Shown here in pieces: positions 1 to 7,515 of a DNA stretch of 64,000 nucleotides (position 1 is the first letter of the stretch; every line of letters begins with the position of its first letter). The position numbers and the translations under genes were made by a program. Source of the stretch: a virus. The stretch spans positions 20,703 to 84,702 of the IMG/VR virus record IMGVR_UViG_3300050821_001592; one strand, written 5' to 3'. The notes below the pieces were generated by a model. The model was not told the origin of the DNA. It searched no databases and worked only from the letters and a program-made list of their open reading frames with translations.

Positions 1-298
1 CGTTTAACGACTGGAGTATGGCGGATAGCCCGCCGACCATAGAGACACTCTGGTCAACTAGCCCTGTTTGTAGAAGAGAAATCATCGTGTCTGAAGGATT
101 TCCTTGCGGGGCGAGGGCGAAAATATCAGACGGGTCCGCGATGGTGTACGGGGTCGATACAAAGACATATTCCATCGTGACGGATATGAGATTGACGTAT
201 GTCCCTGCGCCTGTCGGGGGTATGATGGTTATAGGCGTTTCTGTCAACGCGAGAAGTTCAGCGGAAGACAGTACGACGGTAGCAGATTGAATAGCCAT
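1..298 (-). CDS. Virion structural protein, partial (C-terminus outside window)
   Basis: The reading frame starts at an ATG at 298 behind a clear AAGGAG site and runs off the left edge, giving the first 99 residues. The visible part opens with a beta-rich stretch (TVVLSSAELLALTETPITII) followed by a PPTGAGTYVNL segment. The same IIP-x-x-GAGT-x-(I/V)N pattern occurs in the C-terminal half of the next gene (307-1224), so the two share a domain. Its place at the end of the tail and internal-protein block suggests a virion or tail-tip protein. No catalytic motif is visible. Function is inferred from position only. Confidence 0.7.
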   Translation of the reverse strand, partial: MAIQSATVVLSSAELLALTETPITIIPPTGAGTYVNLISVTMEYVFVSTPYTIADPSDIFALAPQGNPSDTMISLLQTGLVDQSVSMVGGLSAILQSLN

Positions 299-306
299 GT
301 TTCTCC

Positions 307-1224
307 TTAGTGAATCGATTCGACCGTGTAGTACGAGATGACCCGTAGGGTGAGCGTCCCCGTGAGGCCCCGAGAGGTGCTAAGCATATACGGTTGATTG
401 TTGAATAGCGATACGGCCAACGGGGCCTCCCCCTCCGTTTCGGAAGTCTCGTTTGAAAACAAGCTGGATATTCTTTCTGCTGAGTTGAGCACGAGGACAG
501 CATCGACATTAAATTCTGGTGTGTTGTTCGCGAGAGCCTGCGGGGGTCCAAGATTGAATTTAACCCCGGTACCGTCAGGTGTTCCGGCGCTGCTTTGGAA
601 CACCATATTTACCACATTGATTCTTGTTCCCGCGCCCTGAGCGGGTATTATTTGAACAGGGACAGCTAGGGAGTTATTTAAAGCACTAGCCGGGATATCT
701 ACCTGAGCCCGTTGGAGTCCCACCGGAATAGGGATTGTACCTGTTACGACAAGTTGGATGAAGGTGTACTCCATATTAGGGATTGGGACACGCGACGAAG
801 AGCCAAGGACTGTTATCGTGTATCTTCCTGCGGGTACGGAACTATCCACCGTTATAGTGGCTAGACTGGTGGTAGTCACGAGAGACGGTGCAAACGTCAC
901 TGTTACCCCAACCGGGGTTCCAAAAACCCGTAGTGATTCACTATTAACCCCTAGGAGATTAGTCAAATCTATGGTCGTTGTACCCACCCCACCCGGAGAG
1001 ACTATTACGACACTAGGCACGGTTTGTAAAGAAAAAGAAACCTGATTCCCGAACATATTAGGGGTCGGCGACCCTGACACCGGATTCCCGTTTAGGGTGG
1101 AGTTGGATTGGGGTATTACGTTTCCAAAAGGCTCGGGCTGACCAATCAGATTTCCAAAATTGTGAGGCAGGGTCATGGGAGTTCCGTTACGAAAATCTCC
1201 AGACCTTACGAGTCCTTGAGGCAT
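307..1224 (-). CDS. Virion structural protein with duplicated beta-domain
   Basis: A 305-residue protein. It begins with an Asn/Pro/Gly-rich stretch (about residues 1-65), then an Ig-like beta domain (about 66-165) rich in Thr/Val/Ser, then a C-terminal domain (about 170-305) that resembles the start of the gene at 1-298 (IIPAQGAGTRINVVNMVFQ against IIPPTGAGTYVNLISVTME). The spacing to both neighbours is short, so it is probably cotranscribed. There is no signal peptide and no enzyme motif. A role in the tail or host contact is inferred from domain style and position. Confidence 0.75.
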   Translation of the reverse strand: MPQGLVRSGDFRNGTPMTLPHNFGNLIGQPEPFGNVIPQSNSTLNGNPVSGSPTPNMFGNQVSFSLQTVPSVVIVSPGGVGTTTIDLTNLLGVNSESLRVFGTPVGVTVTFAPSLVTTTSLATITVDSSVPAGRYTITVLGSSSRVPIPNMEYTFIQLVVTGTIPIPVGLQRAQVDIPASALNNSLAVPVQIIPAQGAGTRINVVNMVFQSSAGTPDGTGVKFNLGPPQALANNTPEFNVDAVLVLNSAERISSLFSNETSETEGEAPLAVSLFNNQPYMLSTSRGLTGTLTLRVISYYTVESIH

Positions 1225-1233
1225 GACATCTCC

Positions 1234-1887
1234 TTAATATTCAAATCCGACAATAACAACGGTTACGACAGCGGTTGTAGCACTCGCTAATTCTGAGATG
1301 CCGATTTGTTGCCCGCCTGTAATCTCCATACCGTCGGGGAAGTCCACGCTAGCCTGTGCCCCCAGCCCGCTCGTAGCAGCGGACGTAGCGGCTTCCAATT
1401 CAGCGATGATGTCAGAGCCGACAGCGACAGCCCCGCCGCTCGCAGCACCCTCCCGCACCCGAATCGCGGCGTTGACCAACGCGGCTGAGTTGCTCGTAAC
1501 GCCAAGGAATACGGACTGAATGCGAAATGTCTTACCGGAAGTAACGGTGTACGATGTACCCGTAGTTGGGGCCGCATCGCCTTTTTTAATCGTCATGGTG
1601 ACGAGCGCCTCGGAGGTTATCGCGGCTGCTTTAGTCAGGGTGAGTATTACCTTTGACCGTCCGCTGTCTTTGGCGTCTTGAACACAGAGGAGGTAGGTCC
1701 CTTGTGTTCCTTTCGGTTGTACAGCAGCTACCTGCGTCCCCGTTGTGGGGTCCTGAATCTGTATTGCCATTTGAGATACCTGTAAATTCCCACCACTAAA
1801 ACCTACGAACAACTGTCCAGTGTCAACGGCTAAATAGAACTCTCCATCCCCGAGAGTAGGTATGTTCGCTAACACACCCCGCAACAT
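1234..1887 (-). CDS. Putative tail-fibre or virion protein, start uncertain
   Basis: About 217 residues from the ATG at 1887. The N-terminus reads MLRGVLANIPTLGDGEFYLA, the RG-x-x-AN-(I/L)-x-TL-x-x-GE module found at the start of many phage tail-tip proteins. Residues just upstream (IPRNIAIQ) also fit that module, so translation may start at an ATT codon at about 1910 that overlaps the stop of the gene before it, or be coupled to that gene. A longer frame opening at 2058 lies over the upstream gene and looks like a shadow. The rest is Ala/Thr/Val-rich and beta-like, ending in TTAVVTVVIVGFEY. Confidence 0.7.
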   Translation of the reverse strand: MLRGVLANIPTLGDGEFYLAVDTGQLFVGFSGGNLQVSQMAIQIQDPTTGTQVAAVQPKGTQGTYLLCVQDAKDSGRSKVILTLTKAAAITSEALVTMTIKKGDAAPTTGTSYTVTSGKTFRIQSVFLGVTSNSAALVNAAIRVREGAASGGAVAVGSDIIAELEAATSAATSGLGAQASVDFPDGMEITGGQQIGISELASATTAVVTVVIVGFEY

Positions 1888-1910
1888 CTGAATAGCGATA
1901 TTACGCGGAA

Positions 1911-2456
1911 TTAGAAAGTTCCGCAATCGACGAGGGTGAGGGATGAACCCGCGCCGATAGTTGCTGGGAGTTGAGTCTGGGCGATAGAACCGGAAACATC
2001 CGCGAACGCAGGCTGAGATAAATGTTGCACGCCTGACGTATCGACGTATGCGACCCATTGGTGGGCTGTTCCTGAAGATAGCCCTTGAATCGCGGTTCCT
2101 AACACCCCGATTTGAGTCCAGTTAGCGAACGTCGCATAAGCATTGACGACAAACGCCGTCAACATGAAAACTTGATTGATATCCGTGCGTACGCAGATGT
2201 CACCTGTCATCGCCCCGGAGAGCGCAATCTGTGCGGCTTGACTAGAAGCTGTGAAAACTTGAGTACCTGCGGCGGAACGTATCCACGCCTTCCCAGAACC
2301 CGGATTACCGATACCTGCGGTGCCTGACCCTTGGTCGATATACAGCGCGTTCGTGTCTGTTGCGAGGGCGAGTACGCCTGCTTGGCCCGTCGATGCTAAC
2401 GCGGAGAGGTTAGCTTCTACGCCCCGATAAAGGGCGATTTTAGTGTTGAGTGCCAT
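1911..2456 (-). CDS. Putative tail-fibre or virion protein
   Basis: A 181-residue protein. Its first 45 residues (YRGVEANLSALASTGQAGVLA and an ALATDTNALYIDQG stretch) follow the same RG-x-x-ANL...DT-x-x-L(Y/F) pattern as the downstream neighbour, so the two are diverged copies of one N-terminal module. The C-terminus, LVDCGTF, matches the LVDGGTY end of the next gene upstream (2466-2657). This suggests the three small genes are built from shared modules. No enzymatic residues are visible. Structural function is inferred from position next to the tail genes. Confidence 0.75.
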   Translation of the reverse strand: MALNTKIALYRGVEANLSALASTGQAGVLALATDTNALYIDQGSGTAGIGNPGSGKAWIRSAAGTQVFTASSQAAQIALSGAMTGDICVRTDINQVFMLTAFVVNAYATFANWTQIGVLGTAIQGLSSGTAHQWVAYVDTSGVQHLSQPAFADVSGSIAQTQLPATIGAGSSLTLVDCGTF

Positions 2457-2465
2457 ATAGCCTTT

Positions 2466-2657
2466 CTAATACGTTCCCCCGTCCACGAGTGTTTCGGAGA
2501 TAGACCCCGAAGCCGAAGACATCACAGAACCATCGGAGAACTCAACGGTCCCGAATACGGCTTTTGTTGCAGCAAACCCGTCGTCTGTGACTTCAACGAC
2601 ACCGCTCTGTGTGTTACAGACCCACGGAGCTATAATATTTATTGGTTGTTTATTCAT
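2466..2657 (-). CDS. Small virion-module protein
   Basis: A 63-residue protein starting at MNKQPINII (ATG at 2657). It ends in SETLVDGGTY, the same ending as the next gene downstream. An in-frame longer start exists but lies inside the tRNA-like sequence at 2664-2738 and is unlikely to be used. The central part (GVVEVTDDGFAATKAVFGTV) is short and beta-like. The function is not recognised. Confidence 0.6.
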   Translation of the reverse strand: MNKQPINIIAPWVCNTQSGVVEVTDDGFAATKAVFGTVEFSDGSVMSSASGSISETLVDGGTY

Positions 2658-2663
2658 ATTGAT

Positions 2664-2738
2664 TGGCTGGCGCGGCAGGACTCGAACCTGCAACCACGCG
2701 GTTAACAGTCAGTCGGATTGCCGCTATCCTACCCCACA
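2664..2738 (-). tRNA. tRNA-Asn(GTT)-like sequence, degenerate
   Basis: Read on the minus strand there is a perfect T-arm (GCAGG, TTCGAGT, CCTGC), a D-arm (GGAT, AGCGGCA, ATCC), an anticodon loop CTGTTAA with GTT in the anticodon position, and a 3' end with an encoded CCA. All arm spacings are correct for a 72-base tRNA. However only four of seven acceptor pairs form and the anticodon stem is badly mispaired. It is either a decayed tRNA gene or a tRNA-derived sequence. It overlaps the end of the HNH gene by a few bases. Confidence 0.4.
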
Positions 2739-3034
2739 ACAGCGGCGAGCCCGTCCTCAACTTCTCGGTGGCAATTCGCACAGAGTAGGACGGTCTTCGC
2801 GAGTTCTTCCTGTATCTTCGTCCAGCTTCGGGTTAGGCCACGCTCGCTTAGAGCGAAGCCCTTCTCGTCTGGGTCGATATGATGGAATTCCAGTGCCCGA
2901 ATACAGCGACTATATCCGCAAAGTTGACACCTGCCGCCCTTCAAAGCTACTGACATCTGTTTCAATTTCTTACGACGCTTCTTCACCGCTATCATGTTTT
3001 CAACACGACGGTCGGCGTACGTTCTAATCTCCAT
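2729..3034 (-). CDS. HNH endonuclease
   Basis: A 101-residue HNH-family nuclease. A basic N-terminus (KKRRKKLKQM) is followed by CQLCGY, the LEFHHIDPDEK core and CANCHREVE, which together give the zinc-binding Cys pairs and the His-His-Asn catalytic motif. Proteins of this size and layout are usually free-standing homing nucleases or packaging-associated HNH proteins. Here it sits beside a tRNA-like sequence and far from the terminase, which favours a mobile homing gene. It starts with ATG at 3034. Confidence 0.85.
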   Translation of the reverse strand: MEIRTYADRRVENMIAVKKRRKKLKQMSVALKGGRCQLCGYSRCIRALEFHHIDPDEKGFALSERGLTRSWTKIQEELAKTVLLCANCHREVEDGLAAVVG

Positions 3035-3144
3035 GCTGCACCGCCTTCTTGGCGATGTAGCCCAACAGCAGTGTGCCAGCCACTCGGTTTAAGTCCGAGA
3101 ACTTACCTCGCCACGTTTGTTAGTCGTGACGCTACACGCCAGAG

Positions 3145-3870
3145 TTAGAACCCGGTTTCGGTCTTAACGAATTGTCGGGCAAGAAATCCCGTCACGAATC
3201 CAATTTCGAACCACTTACGCCTGCCCTTACGAGCGGCGTCTTTCGCGACCTTGACCTGTTCCTTGCAAACTTGAGCATCGTCGACGGCTTTGAGCTTCAA
3301 GCCCGATACCTCTGTATTTAAGTCCGAGACTTGCTTAGCGTCTGCGGAGAGTAGAGAAAGGGCGTCTGTGGTTTGCTGGGTGCTGTTCGCGAGCTGTTGT
3401 GTTAACACAGGGACTTGTTCAAGAACATCAACCGTGGCGTGGGCATTCGCGGGAGAGACATCCACCCCTCCATCGGGGGTCATCGGAGCGCCATCGAACT
3501 TAGCTTGAGGGACTAGTGTCTGCCAACGTGCGATTAGTTGTGACGTAGTCATGACATCGTCCGTCTTTTGTTGTTTCGCCAAAGCGGTAGACAGCGCAGT
3601 ATTCGCTTGTATCAACGCGGCATCTTGTGCTTGCATTTTCGCTTGCAGTGCATCAAATGCAATTCTATCCGAAGCGACTTGTGCAGCAATCGCAGCGTTT
3701 GCGTCTGCTTGTGCTTTATCGGCGAGGAGGGCCTTGCCGTATTCTACGTTGTCGTGAGCGGCTATGGTAGACTCGACCTTGCCCGCGACTCCGAAGACAA
3801 GCCCGGCTGCGAGCACAACCATCAGAATAGTTTCATGAGCTTTGACGAATTTTATGTATGACTCAAGCAT
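3145..3870 (-). CDS. Membrane-anchored coiled-coil protein, spanin-like
   Basis: 241 residues from the ATG at 3870, which has a GTGGAG ribosome site. The N-terminus is MLESYIKFVKAHETIL followed by one hydrophobic segment (about residues 14-32), then a long Ala/Gln/Asp-rich predicted coiled coil (about 45-215), then a basic end (RKGRRKWFEIGF). One N-terminal membrane anchor plus a periplasmic coiled coil is the layout of inner-membrane spanins (Rz type). Holin- and endolysin-like genes lie 4 kb away on the same strand. The longer in-frame ORF to 4086 covers two other small genes and is not used. Confidence 0.55.
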   Translation of the reverse strand: MLESYIKFVKAHETILMVVLAAGLVFGVAGKVESTIAAHDNVEYGKALLADKAQADANAAIAAQVASDRIAFDALQAKMQAQDAALIQANTALSTALAKQQKTDDVMTTSQLIARWQTLVPQAKFDGAPMTPDGGVDVSPANAHATVDVLEQVPVLTQQLANSTQQTTDALSLLSADAKQVSDLNTEVSGLKLKAVDDAQVCKEQVKVAKDAARKGRRKWFEIGFVTGFLARQFVKTETGF

Positions 3871-3872
3871 GA

Positions 3873-4011
3873 TTACTCCACGTATCCCAGAATCGCTTCC
3901 TGTGTCGGGTTGAATCGGGCACACCAATCGGTAGCGAGAACCTCCCCCGATACGACACCGCTCGGGCCCCTTGGCCGGATGTTCAAAGGCCACTTGTTGT
4001 TTCGTGAACAT
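3873..4011 (-). pseudogene. Small gene with apparent +1 frameshift
   Basis: An ATG at 4011 has an excellent AAGGAG site and begins MFTK. If the frame shifts by +1 after the AAA codon, the reading continues NNKWPLNIRPRGPSGVV and then ends LATDWCARFNPTQEAILGYVE before a TAA two bases ahead of the next gene. This gives a coherent 45-residue protein. Without a shift the frame fuses in frame into the spanin-like gene through a Cys/Arg/Pro-rich stretch that looks non-coding. Either a base was gained here or a programmed shift exists. The function is not recognised. Confidence 0.4.
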
Positions 4012-4013
4012 AT

Positions 4014-4178
4014 CTACTCCTTCCGCAAAAGCTGTTGTAAAAGCTGTTGTAAAAGCTGTTGTATATCTTCCGGTAGGCTGCGGCATAAATGCAGCTCAGG
4101 ATAGTACGGAAAAATCAAACGGAGAAGGTATTCCGATGTCTCTAGGCTGACCCATCCCGTACGGGAGATTTCAATCAT
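4014..4178 (-). CDS. Small hypothetical protein with Gln-Leu repeats
   Basis: A 54-residue frame starting at an ATG at 4178 behind GGAGG. It opens MIEISRTGWVSLETSEYLLR and ends with three copies of QQLL followed by RKE, giving an amphipathic Leu/Gln helix. Its TAG stop lies within the ribosome site of the next gene (AAGGAGTAG), indicating tight coupling. The 12-base DNA repeat at 4027-4062 encodes the Gln-Leu repeats. The function is not recognised. Confidence 0.6.
   Translation of the reverse strand: MIEISRTGWVSLETSEYLLRLIFPYYPELHLCRSLPEDIQQLLQQLLQQLLRKE
4027..4062. repeat. Three tandem copies of a 12-base repeat
   Basis: Three exact copies of AAAAGCTGTTGT (plus strand) lie head to tail. 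On the minus strand they encode the repeated Leu-Gln-Gln-Leu units at the end of the gene at 4014-4178. Slipped-strand expansion would lengthen the helix by four residues per unit. Confidence 0.9.
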
Positions 4179-4232
4179 AGGCCTCCGATAAAAGCTCGGT
4201 CGTCGGGGTGTCCTCTAAATTACAATGGCGGC

Positions 4233-4724
4233 CTATACCGTATTACCGATTACATATGTATCTTGAGTGACCTTTTTTGCTGCTCCATCTCGGAACTTCT
4301 TATGTCGCTCCTGCATTGCTGGGATTTTTGACGCGACATAATCCAACGCTTTCGCATAGAGAGACGTTGAGTTCCCCACAACAGGTCGGTCATCTATTAG
4401 ATTGCCTGTTGTTTGGGCGTCGAGAAGAATGCCCATACACGCTCTAGCGTGACCAAGATGGTGGCATCCAGAGTCTTCGGCCTCTTCTTGGCCTTCGAAC
4501 CACAAGTCGAGGTGGCGCTTCGCCGCCGCTACATATATCGACGCGATAACTTTATTTGCTCTCCAGTTAAACGGGTCATATTTGCCCGCGCCGTCCATCA
4601 TAGCAAGACCTTCCCATGCGAGAGCGATAGCGGGGATTTTTGTGACGTCTACCTTCTTAGCTCCTAGAATGTCCTTAGGATTACTTCCCAAGGCTTGTGA
4701 GGTTGGCGCAACCGTCGTGGACAT
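4233..4724 (-). CDS. dATP/dGTP diphosphohydrolase-domain protein (DUF5664-like)
   Basis: 163 residues from the ATG at 4724 (strong GGAGGAAAGAG site). The start lies within the preceding gene's last codons. The sequence shows the family pattern NPKDILGAKKVDVTKIPAIA, GAGKYDPFNWR, an AAAKRHLDLW helix, then EDSGCHHLGHARACMGILLD. These are the Asp/Glu/His clusters of MazG-related nucleotide pyrophosphohydrolases annotated as dATP/dGTP diphosphohydrolase N-terminal domain. The expected role is to trim the phage dNTP pool. It is paired with a nucleoside deoxyribosyltransferase-like gene, which strengthens a nucleotide-metabolism role. Confidence 0.75.
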   Translation of the reverse strand: MSTTVAPTSQALGSNPKDILGAKKVDVTKIPAIALAWEGLAMMDGAGKYDPFNWRANKVIASIYVAAAKRHLDLWFEGQEEAEDSGCHHLGHARACMGILLDAQTTGNLIDDRPVVGNSTSLYAKALDYVASKIPAMQERHKKFRDGAAKKVTQDTYVIGNTV

Positions 4725-5211
4725 CTCTTTCCTCCGATAGGTATTTCTTGACTTCATCCCACGTCCCAAAAAGTTTGACAGCCGGATACACCGAGGTCAC
4801 TCCCGCCCCGTCGAGATAGTGGAACACGTTTTCTTTCTTACCGAGTATGATGAGTTCTCGTGTGGGTTTGCCAAAATCTAAAGATTGAGCAACCGCGAGT
4901 CCATATACAAACCCCGATTCGAAATGTCGTCCTCCTCTCGAAGACGCCGCAACCGTCGCGTCAATGAGCATCTTGTCTTCCGGCACGGTCAGGACGACTT
5001 TGTCAGCCCGAAGGATATCTTCTAGGTCCGCGACTGCGGTCTCACGAAGATATTCGTCTGTGCATTGTTGGAGAGTAACGTTGTGCGGAACTTTCTCGTC
5101 CGCCCACCGCGAGGAACAGGCGATGCCAAGGAGTGCCAGCTCCTCGGCTCGCTGTTTAACACGGTCCTTGTCCGAGAACATGGACGCGATGTATACCGTT
5201 AGGGGCTTCAC
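4681..5211 (-). CDS. Nucleoside 2-deoxyribosyltransferase-like protein
   Basis: 176 residues. The N-terminus (KPLTVYIASMFSDKDRV) matches the IYIAxxF start of the family, an acidic centre (LEDILRADKVVLTVPEDK) follows, and RGGRHFESGFVYGLAVA matches the GGRxxExGYAxA motif that carries the catalytic Glu. This fold exchanges or hydrolyses the base of deoxynucleosides or nucleotides. It overlaps the diphosphohydrolase gene by 44 bases and the upstream gene by 4, so the three are an operon. Confidence 0.65.
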   Translation of the reverse strand: MKPLTVYIASMFSDKDRVKQRAEELALLGIACSSRWADEKVPHNVTLQQCTDEYLRETAVADLEDILRADKVVLTVPEDKMLIDATVAASSRGGRHFESGFVYGLAVAQSLDFGKPTRELIILGKKENVFHYLDGAGVTSVYPAVKLFGTWDEVKKYLSEERDVHDGCANLTSLGK

Positions 5212-5453
5212 AGGCCCAACTCCTTCAATTGACTCGGCTTGCCTTCGTTTATGATAGAGAACCCTGCGAAAAGGTTCATCAACTGCATCGTGGCAATCTT
5301 CCCGACGTCCAGAAACATATACGGGATGAGGAAAGTTTCCTCTTTCAGTTGCTTCGGGTCGTTCACGAGACGAGTGAAGACCTTGACCTCTGTAAGAGTC
5401 CCGGCTCCGTACGTGCCGTCTAGCCTAATACTCGTTGGTTGATTTTCATCCAT
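5208..5453 (-). CDS. Hypothetical protein in nucleotide-metabolism operon
   Basis: 81 residues from MDENQPTSIRLDGTYGAG at 5453, with a GGAGGGG site just upstream. The longer frame to 5513 overlaps the previous gene and lacks a ribosome site. The sequence is mixed alpha and beta, with a VKVFTRLVNDPKQLKEETF strand-helix stretch. It overlaps the deoxyribosyltransferase-like gene by 4 bases (ATGA-type coupling). The function is not recognised. Confidence 0.7.
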   Translation of the reverse strand: MDENQPTSIRLDGTYGAGTLTEVKVFTRLVNDPKQLKEETFLIPYMFLDVGKIATMQLMNLFAGFSIINEGKPSQLKELGL

Positions 5454-5490
5454 ATCCCCTCCAGAATTTAGATTCAAAAGATTGACGAGG

Positions 5491-7164
5491 TTACGCCCGC
5501 CATCTTTCTCCACGCTGAGTAACTATCGCACGCTGTCCGTTGTCGTATTGCAGGACGTGACTGTGAGACCACGCACTCGGGCCAACAGTATACCCCCACT
5601 CTTTCGTCAACACGGTTGACGTACCTGCAACATAGAGTCCGTGGAATATGCCTGCGGTGTGCGTGTGGGCTGTAGTGGCTTTCACGCCAATTTTACTGAG
5701 GTTGTTAGGTGACCCATTGGCCCCGTTCGCCCCGACGTGCCCGTGCATGTCCAGTGCGACCTCTCCGACGAAATATGGCTCGTCGGGGGTTAGGAAGGTC
5801 ACTGCGCCTTTCGGAAGGCCCGCTTCATTAACCATCGCCCGTTCGACGAGATTGACGTCCTTAGGCAATTTCCCCTTACGGATTTCCGAATACATGAACT
5901 CCTGCAATCGCAGAAATAATTCGGCGTTCGCGGGGTCCACCCGATAATCGAATTCACTCAACCAACGCTTCAACCATTTACGGTCATGATTAGCATCAGG
6001 AACGACGGTCTTGCACCACGGACGAAGGTATTTTTCAATAACGGCTTTCGTTCGTTTGAATTCCTCATCAACCCGATGCAAACCACGTAGCCAATTCGCG
6101 AACTTCTCGTGGTTGTCTTTATATTTCCGGTCATGGGGATTAAAACCCGCACCTTCGAATAAGTCATGAAGTGCCTGATGCCCCGGCTTAAGGGTGTCGA
6201 GCATTTCCATCGCAGCGGACGTAACTCTCGGGTCTGCTTTTGTAGCGTGGATGTCTCCCCATGTAATGGCGGCAACTGTTGCTTTTGTAGAAGTAACAAC
6301 CCCGTCCTCGACAAGGACATTCAAGTCTTGAATAACACGACCATTCTTACGAGCGGCAACTTGACGGACCCACCAATTTCCCTTACCGTCGACTTCTACG
6401 ATGAGGAAGGCATAGCGATGGTGGTGTTCTGCCTTCTGGCCGACCTTCTTCTGGATATAATTGAGTTGAGTGACCGCGCCTGTCGTATACAGCATTTTAA
6501 CCGGGCGGTCGGGCGGCATCGCTATAGAGCGCATCTCAATCTTCGTGTGAGGCACTATGATGCTGGAACTGCCTTTATGAGATTCGAGCCCCGACAGAGG
6601 CTTGTCCTCCGTCGGCATGATGTTCATTTCTCCACACCACAGTAAGTCAGGCGCGAGCAAAACGGCGGAATCTTTGATGAAGGGCTGAATCTTCTCGTCA
6701 AACCACAGAGTGTACTCGTACGGACGCTTTGTTCCGCGCTTTACTGCCAACTTACCGTAACGATTCTGGTTGTATGAGAACGTCCCTATCATGACTTGGG
6801 CGTCGTAGTGTTTCGAGAACGCGAGAACATTAGCCCAAAAAGCCTCGTGAACGTGCGTATTGTTTTGAGCAGAAGTCAGGATATACCGCTTAACATCCTT
6901 CGTGTTGGGCAACGCGGCCCGTTCTTCTTTGGATTTCAACTGTCCGCCTGCTAGCGGCTTACCGATGCCTGCCTTGCGCTGGGTCGGGGTTAACTTATCA
7001 GTGATTGCGGAAAGGATGTCATCGTGTTTCGAAAAAAACTTCGAACGCTGTTTATCTGTAAAAACTGACTTAGCTCGGAGATAATCACGAGTAAGCGGAC
7101 CCTGAAGAGTCAACGCGACCCTCAAAGCGTCATCAACAATCTGGGATTTCGTCACCTTTGTCAT
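5491..7164 (-). CDS. T5 A1-like protein with metallophosphoesterase motifs
   Basis: 557 residues from the ATG at 7164. The C-terminal half has the pattern I know from the T5 pre-early A1 family: ITWGDIHA, VVPDANHDRKWLKRWL, DYRVDPANAELFL, MHGHVGANGANG, TAHTHTAGIFHGLYVAGTST and GPSAWSHSHVLQYDNG. The D-x-NHD, HGH and HxH motifs are metal ligands of calcineurin-like phosphoesterases. In T5, A1 acts at the start of infection in DNA transfer and host DNA breakdown. Here the gene stands alone on the late strand but has its own promoter (7188-7216) carrying the early operator-like element. Confidence 0.75.
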   Translation of the reverse strand: MTKVTKSQIVDDALRVALTLQGPLTRDYLRAKSVFTDKQRSKFFSKHDDILSAITDKLTPTQRKAGIGKPLAGGQLKSKEERAALPNTKDVKRYILTSAQNNTHVHEAFWANVLAFSKHYDAQVMIGTFSYNQNRYGKLAVKRGTKRPYEYTLWFDEKIQPFIKDSAVLLAPDLLWCGEMNIMPTEDKPLSGLESHKGSSSIIVPHTKIEMRSIAMPPDRPVKMLYTTGAVTQLNYIQKKVGQKAEHHHRYAFLIVEVDGKGNWWVRQVAARKNGRVIQDLNVLVEDGVVTSTKATVAAITWGDIHATKADPRVTSAAMEMLDTLKPGHQALHDLFEGAGFNPHDRKYKDNHEKFANWLRGLHRVDEEFKRTKAVIEKYLRPWCKTVVPDANHDRKWLKRWLSEFDYRVDPANAELFLRLQEFMYSEIRKGKLPKDVNLVERAMVNEAGLPKGAVTFLTPDEPYFVGEVALDMHGHVGANGANGSPNNLSKIGVKATTAHTHTAGIFHGLYVAGTSTVLTKEWGYTVGPSAWSHSHVLQYDNGQRAIVTQRGERWRA

Positions 7165-7187
7165 GAGCACCTTTCCCCCACATTTCA

Positions 7188-7216
7188 ACAGTACTATACT
7201 TTCGTGCTATTGTCAA
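7188..7216 (-). promoter_or_regulatory. Sigma-70-like promoter with early operator element
   Basis: On the minus strand TTGACA (7216-7211) and TACTGT (7193-7188) are 17 bases apart. The spacer contains CAATAGCACGAAAGTATA, which matches the reverse complement of the palindrome found at the plus-strand early promoters between 57.4 and 61.7 kb (plus strand here: ACTTTCGTGCTATTG). A second half-site, AGCACCTTT, lies at 7166-7174 over the ribosome site. It drives the T5 A1-like gene. Confidence 0.65.
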
Positions 7217-7218
7217 CC

Positions 7219-7515
7219 CTAGAAATCTTCGCGCCGTCTCCGGCTATTGTCGGCAATGGTCGATAGACTCTTGTCCATCGAGTGGAGAAGGTCATCTTGA
7301 TTTTTCAGACTCGCTTCCATGTGAGGAAAATGATTGGTGGCGAGCGTGTCAATTTGTCCGATTGTCTTGCTCGCTTGTGCAGAGAGTCGTTCAAAATAGG
7401 TCGCTACTTTCCACGCAAAAATACACAACGTGGGCCAGCCAATGACCTGAAGATGCTGAGCTACCCATTCGAAAGGCGAACTATTTAATGTCTGTAGGTA
7501 CGTCAGAGGTATCAT
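7219..7515 (-). CDS. Small membrane protein, lysis region
   Basis: 98 residues from MIPLTYLQTL at 7515, behind AAGGAG. One hydrophobic segment (about residues 18-35, VIGWPTLCIFAWKVATYF) is followed by a helical, Ser/Asp/His-containing cytoplasmic tail (LSAQASKTIGQIDTLATN onwards) and a basic end RRRRED. It overlaps the 2-TM gene upstream. The layout resembles small phage membrane proteins that accompany holins; the exact role is not clear. Confidence 0.65.
   Translation of the reverse strand: MIPLTYLQTLNSSPFEWVAQHLQVIGWPTLCIFAWKVATYFERLSAQASKTIGQIDTLATNHFPHMEASLKNQDDLLHSMDKSLSTIADNSRRRREDF

Noticed and set aside
1888-2058. The extra 57 residues at the start of the gene at 1234
   Set aside because: They lie over the coding end of the neighbouring gene in another frame and are Arg/Cys-rich and shadow-like.
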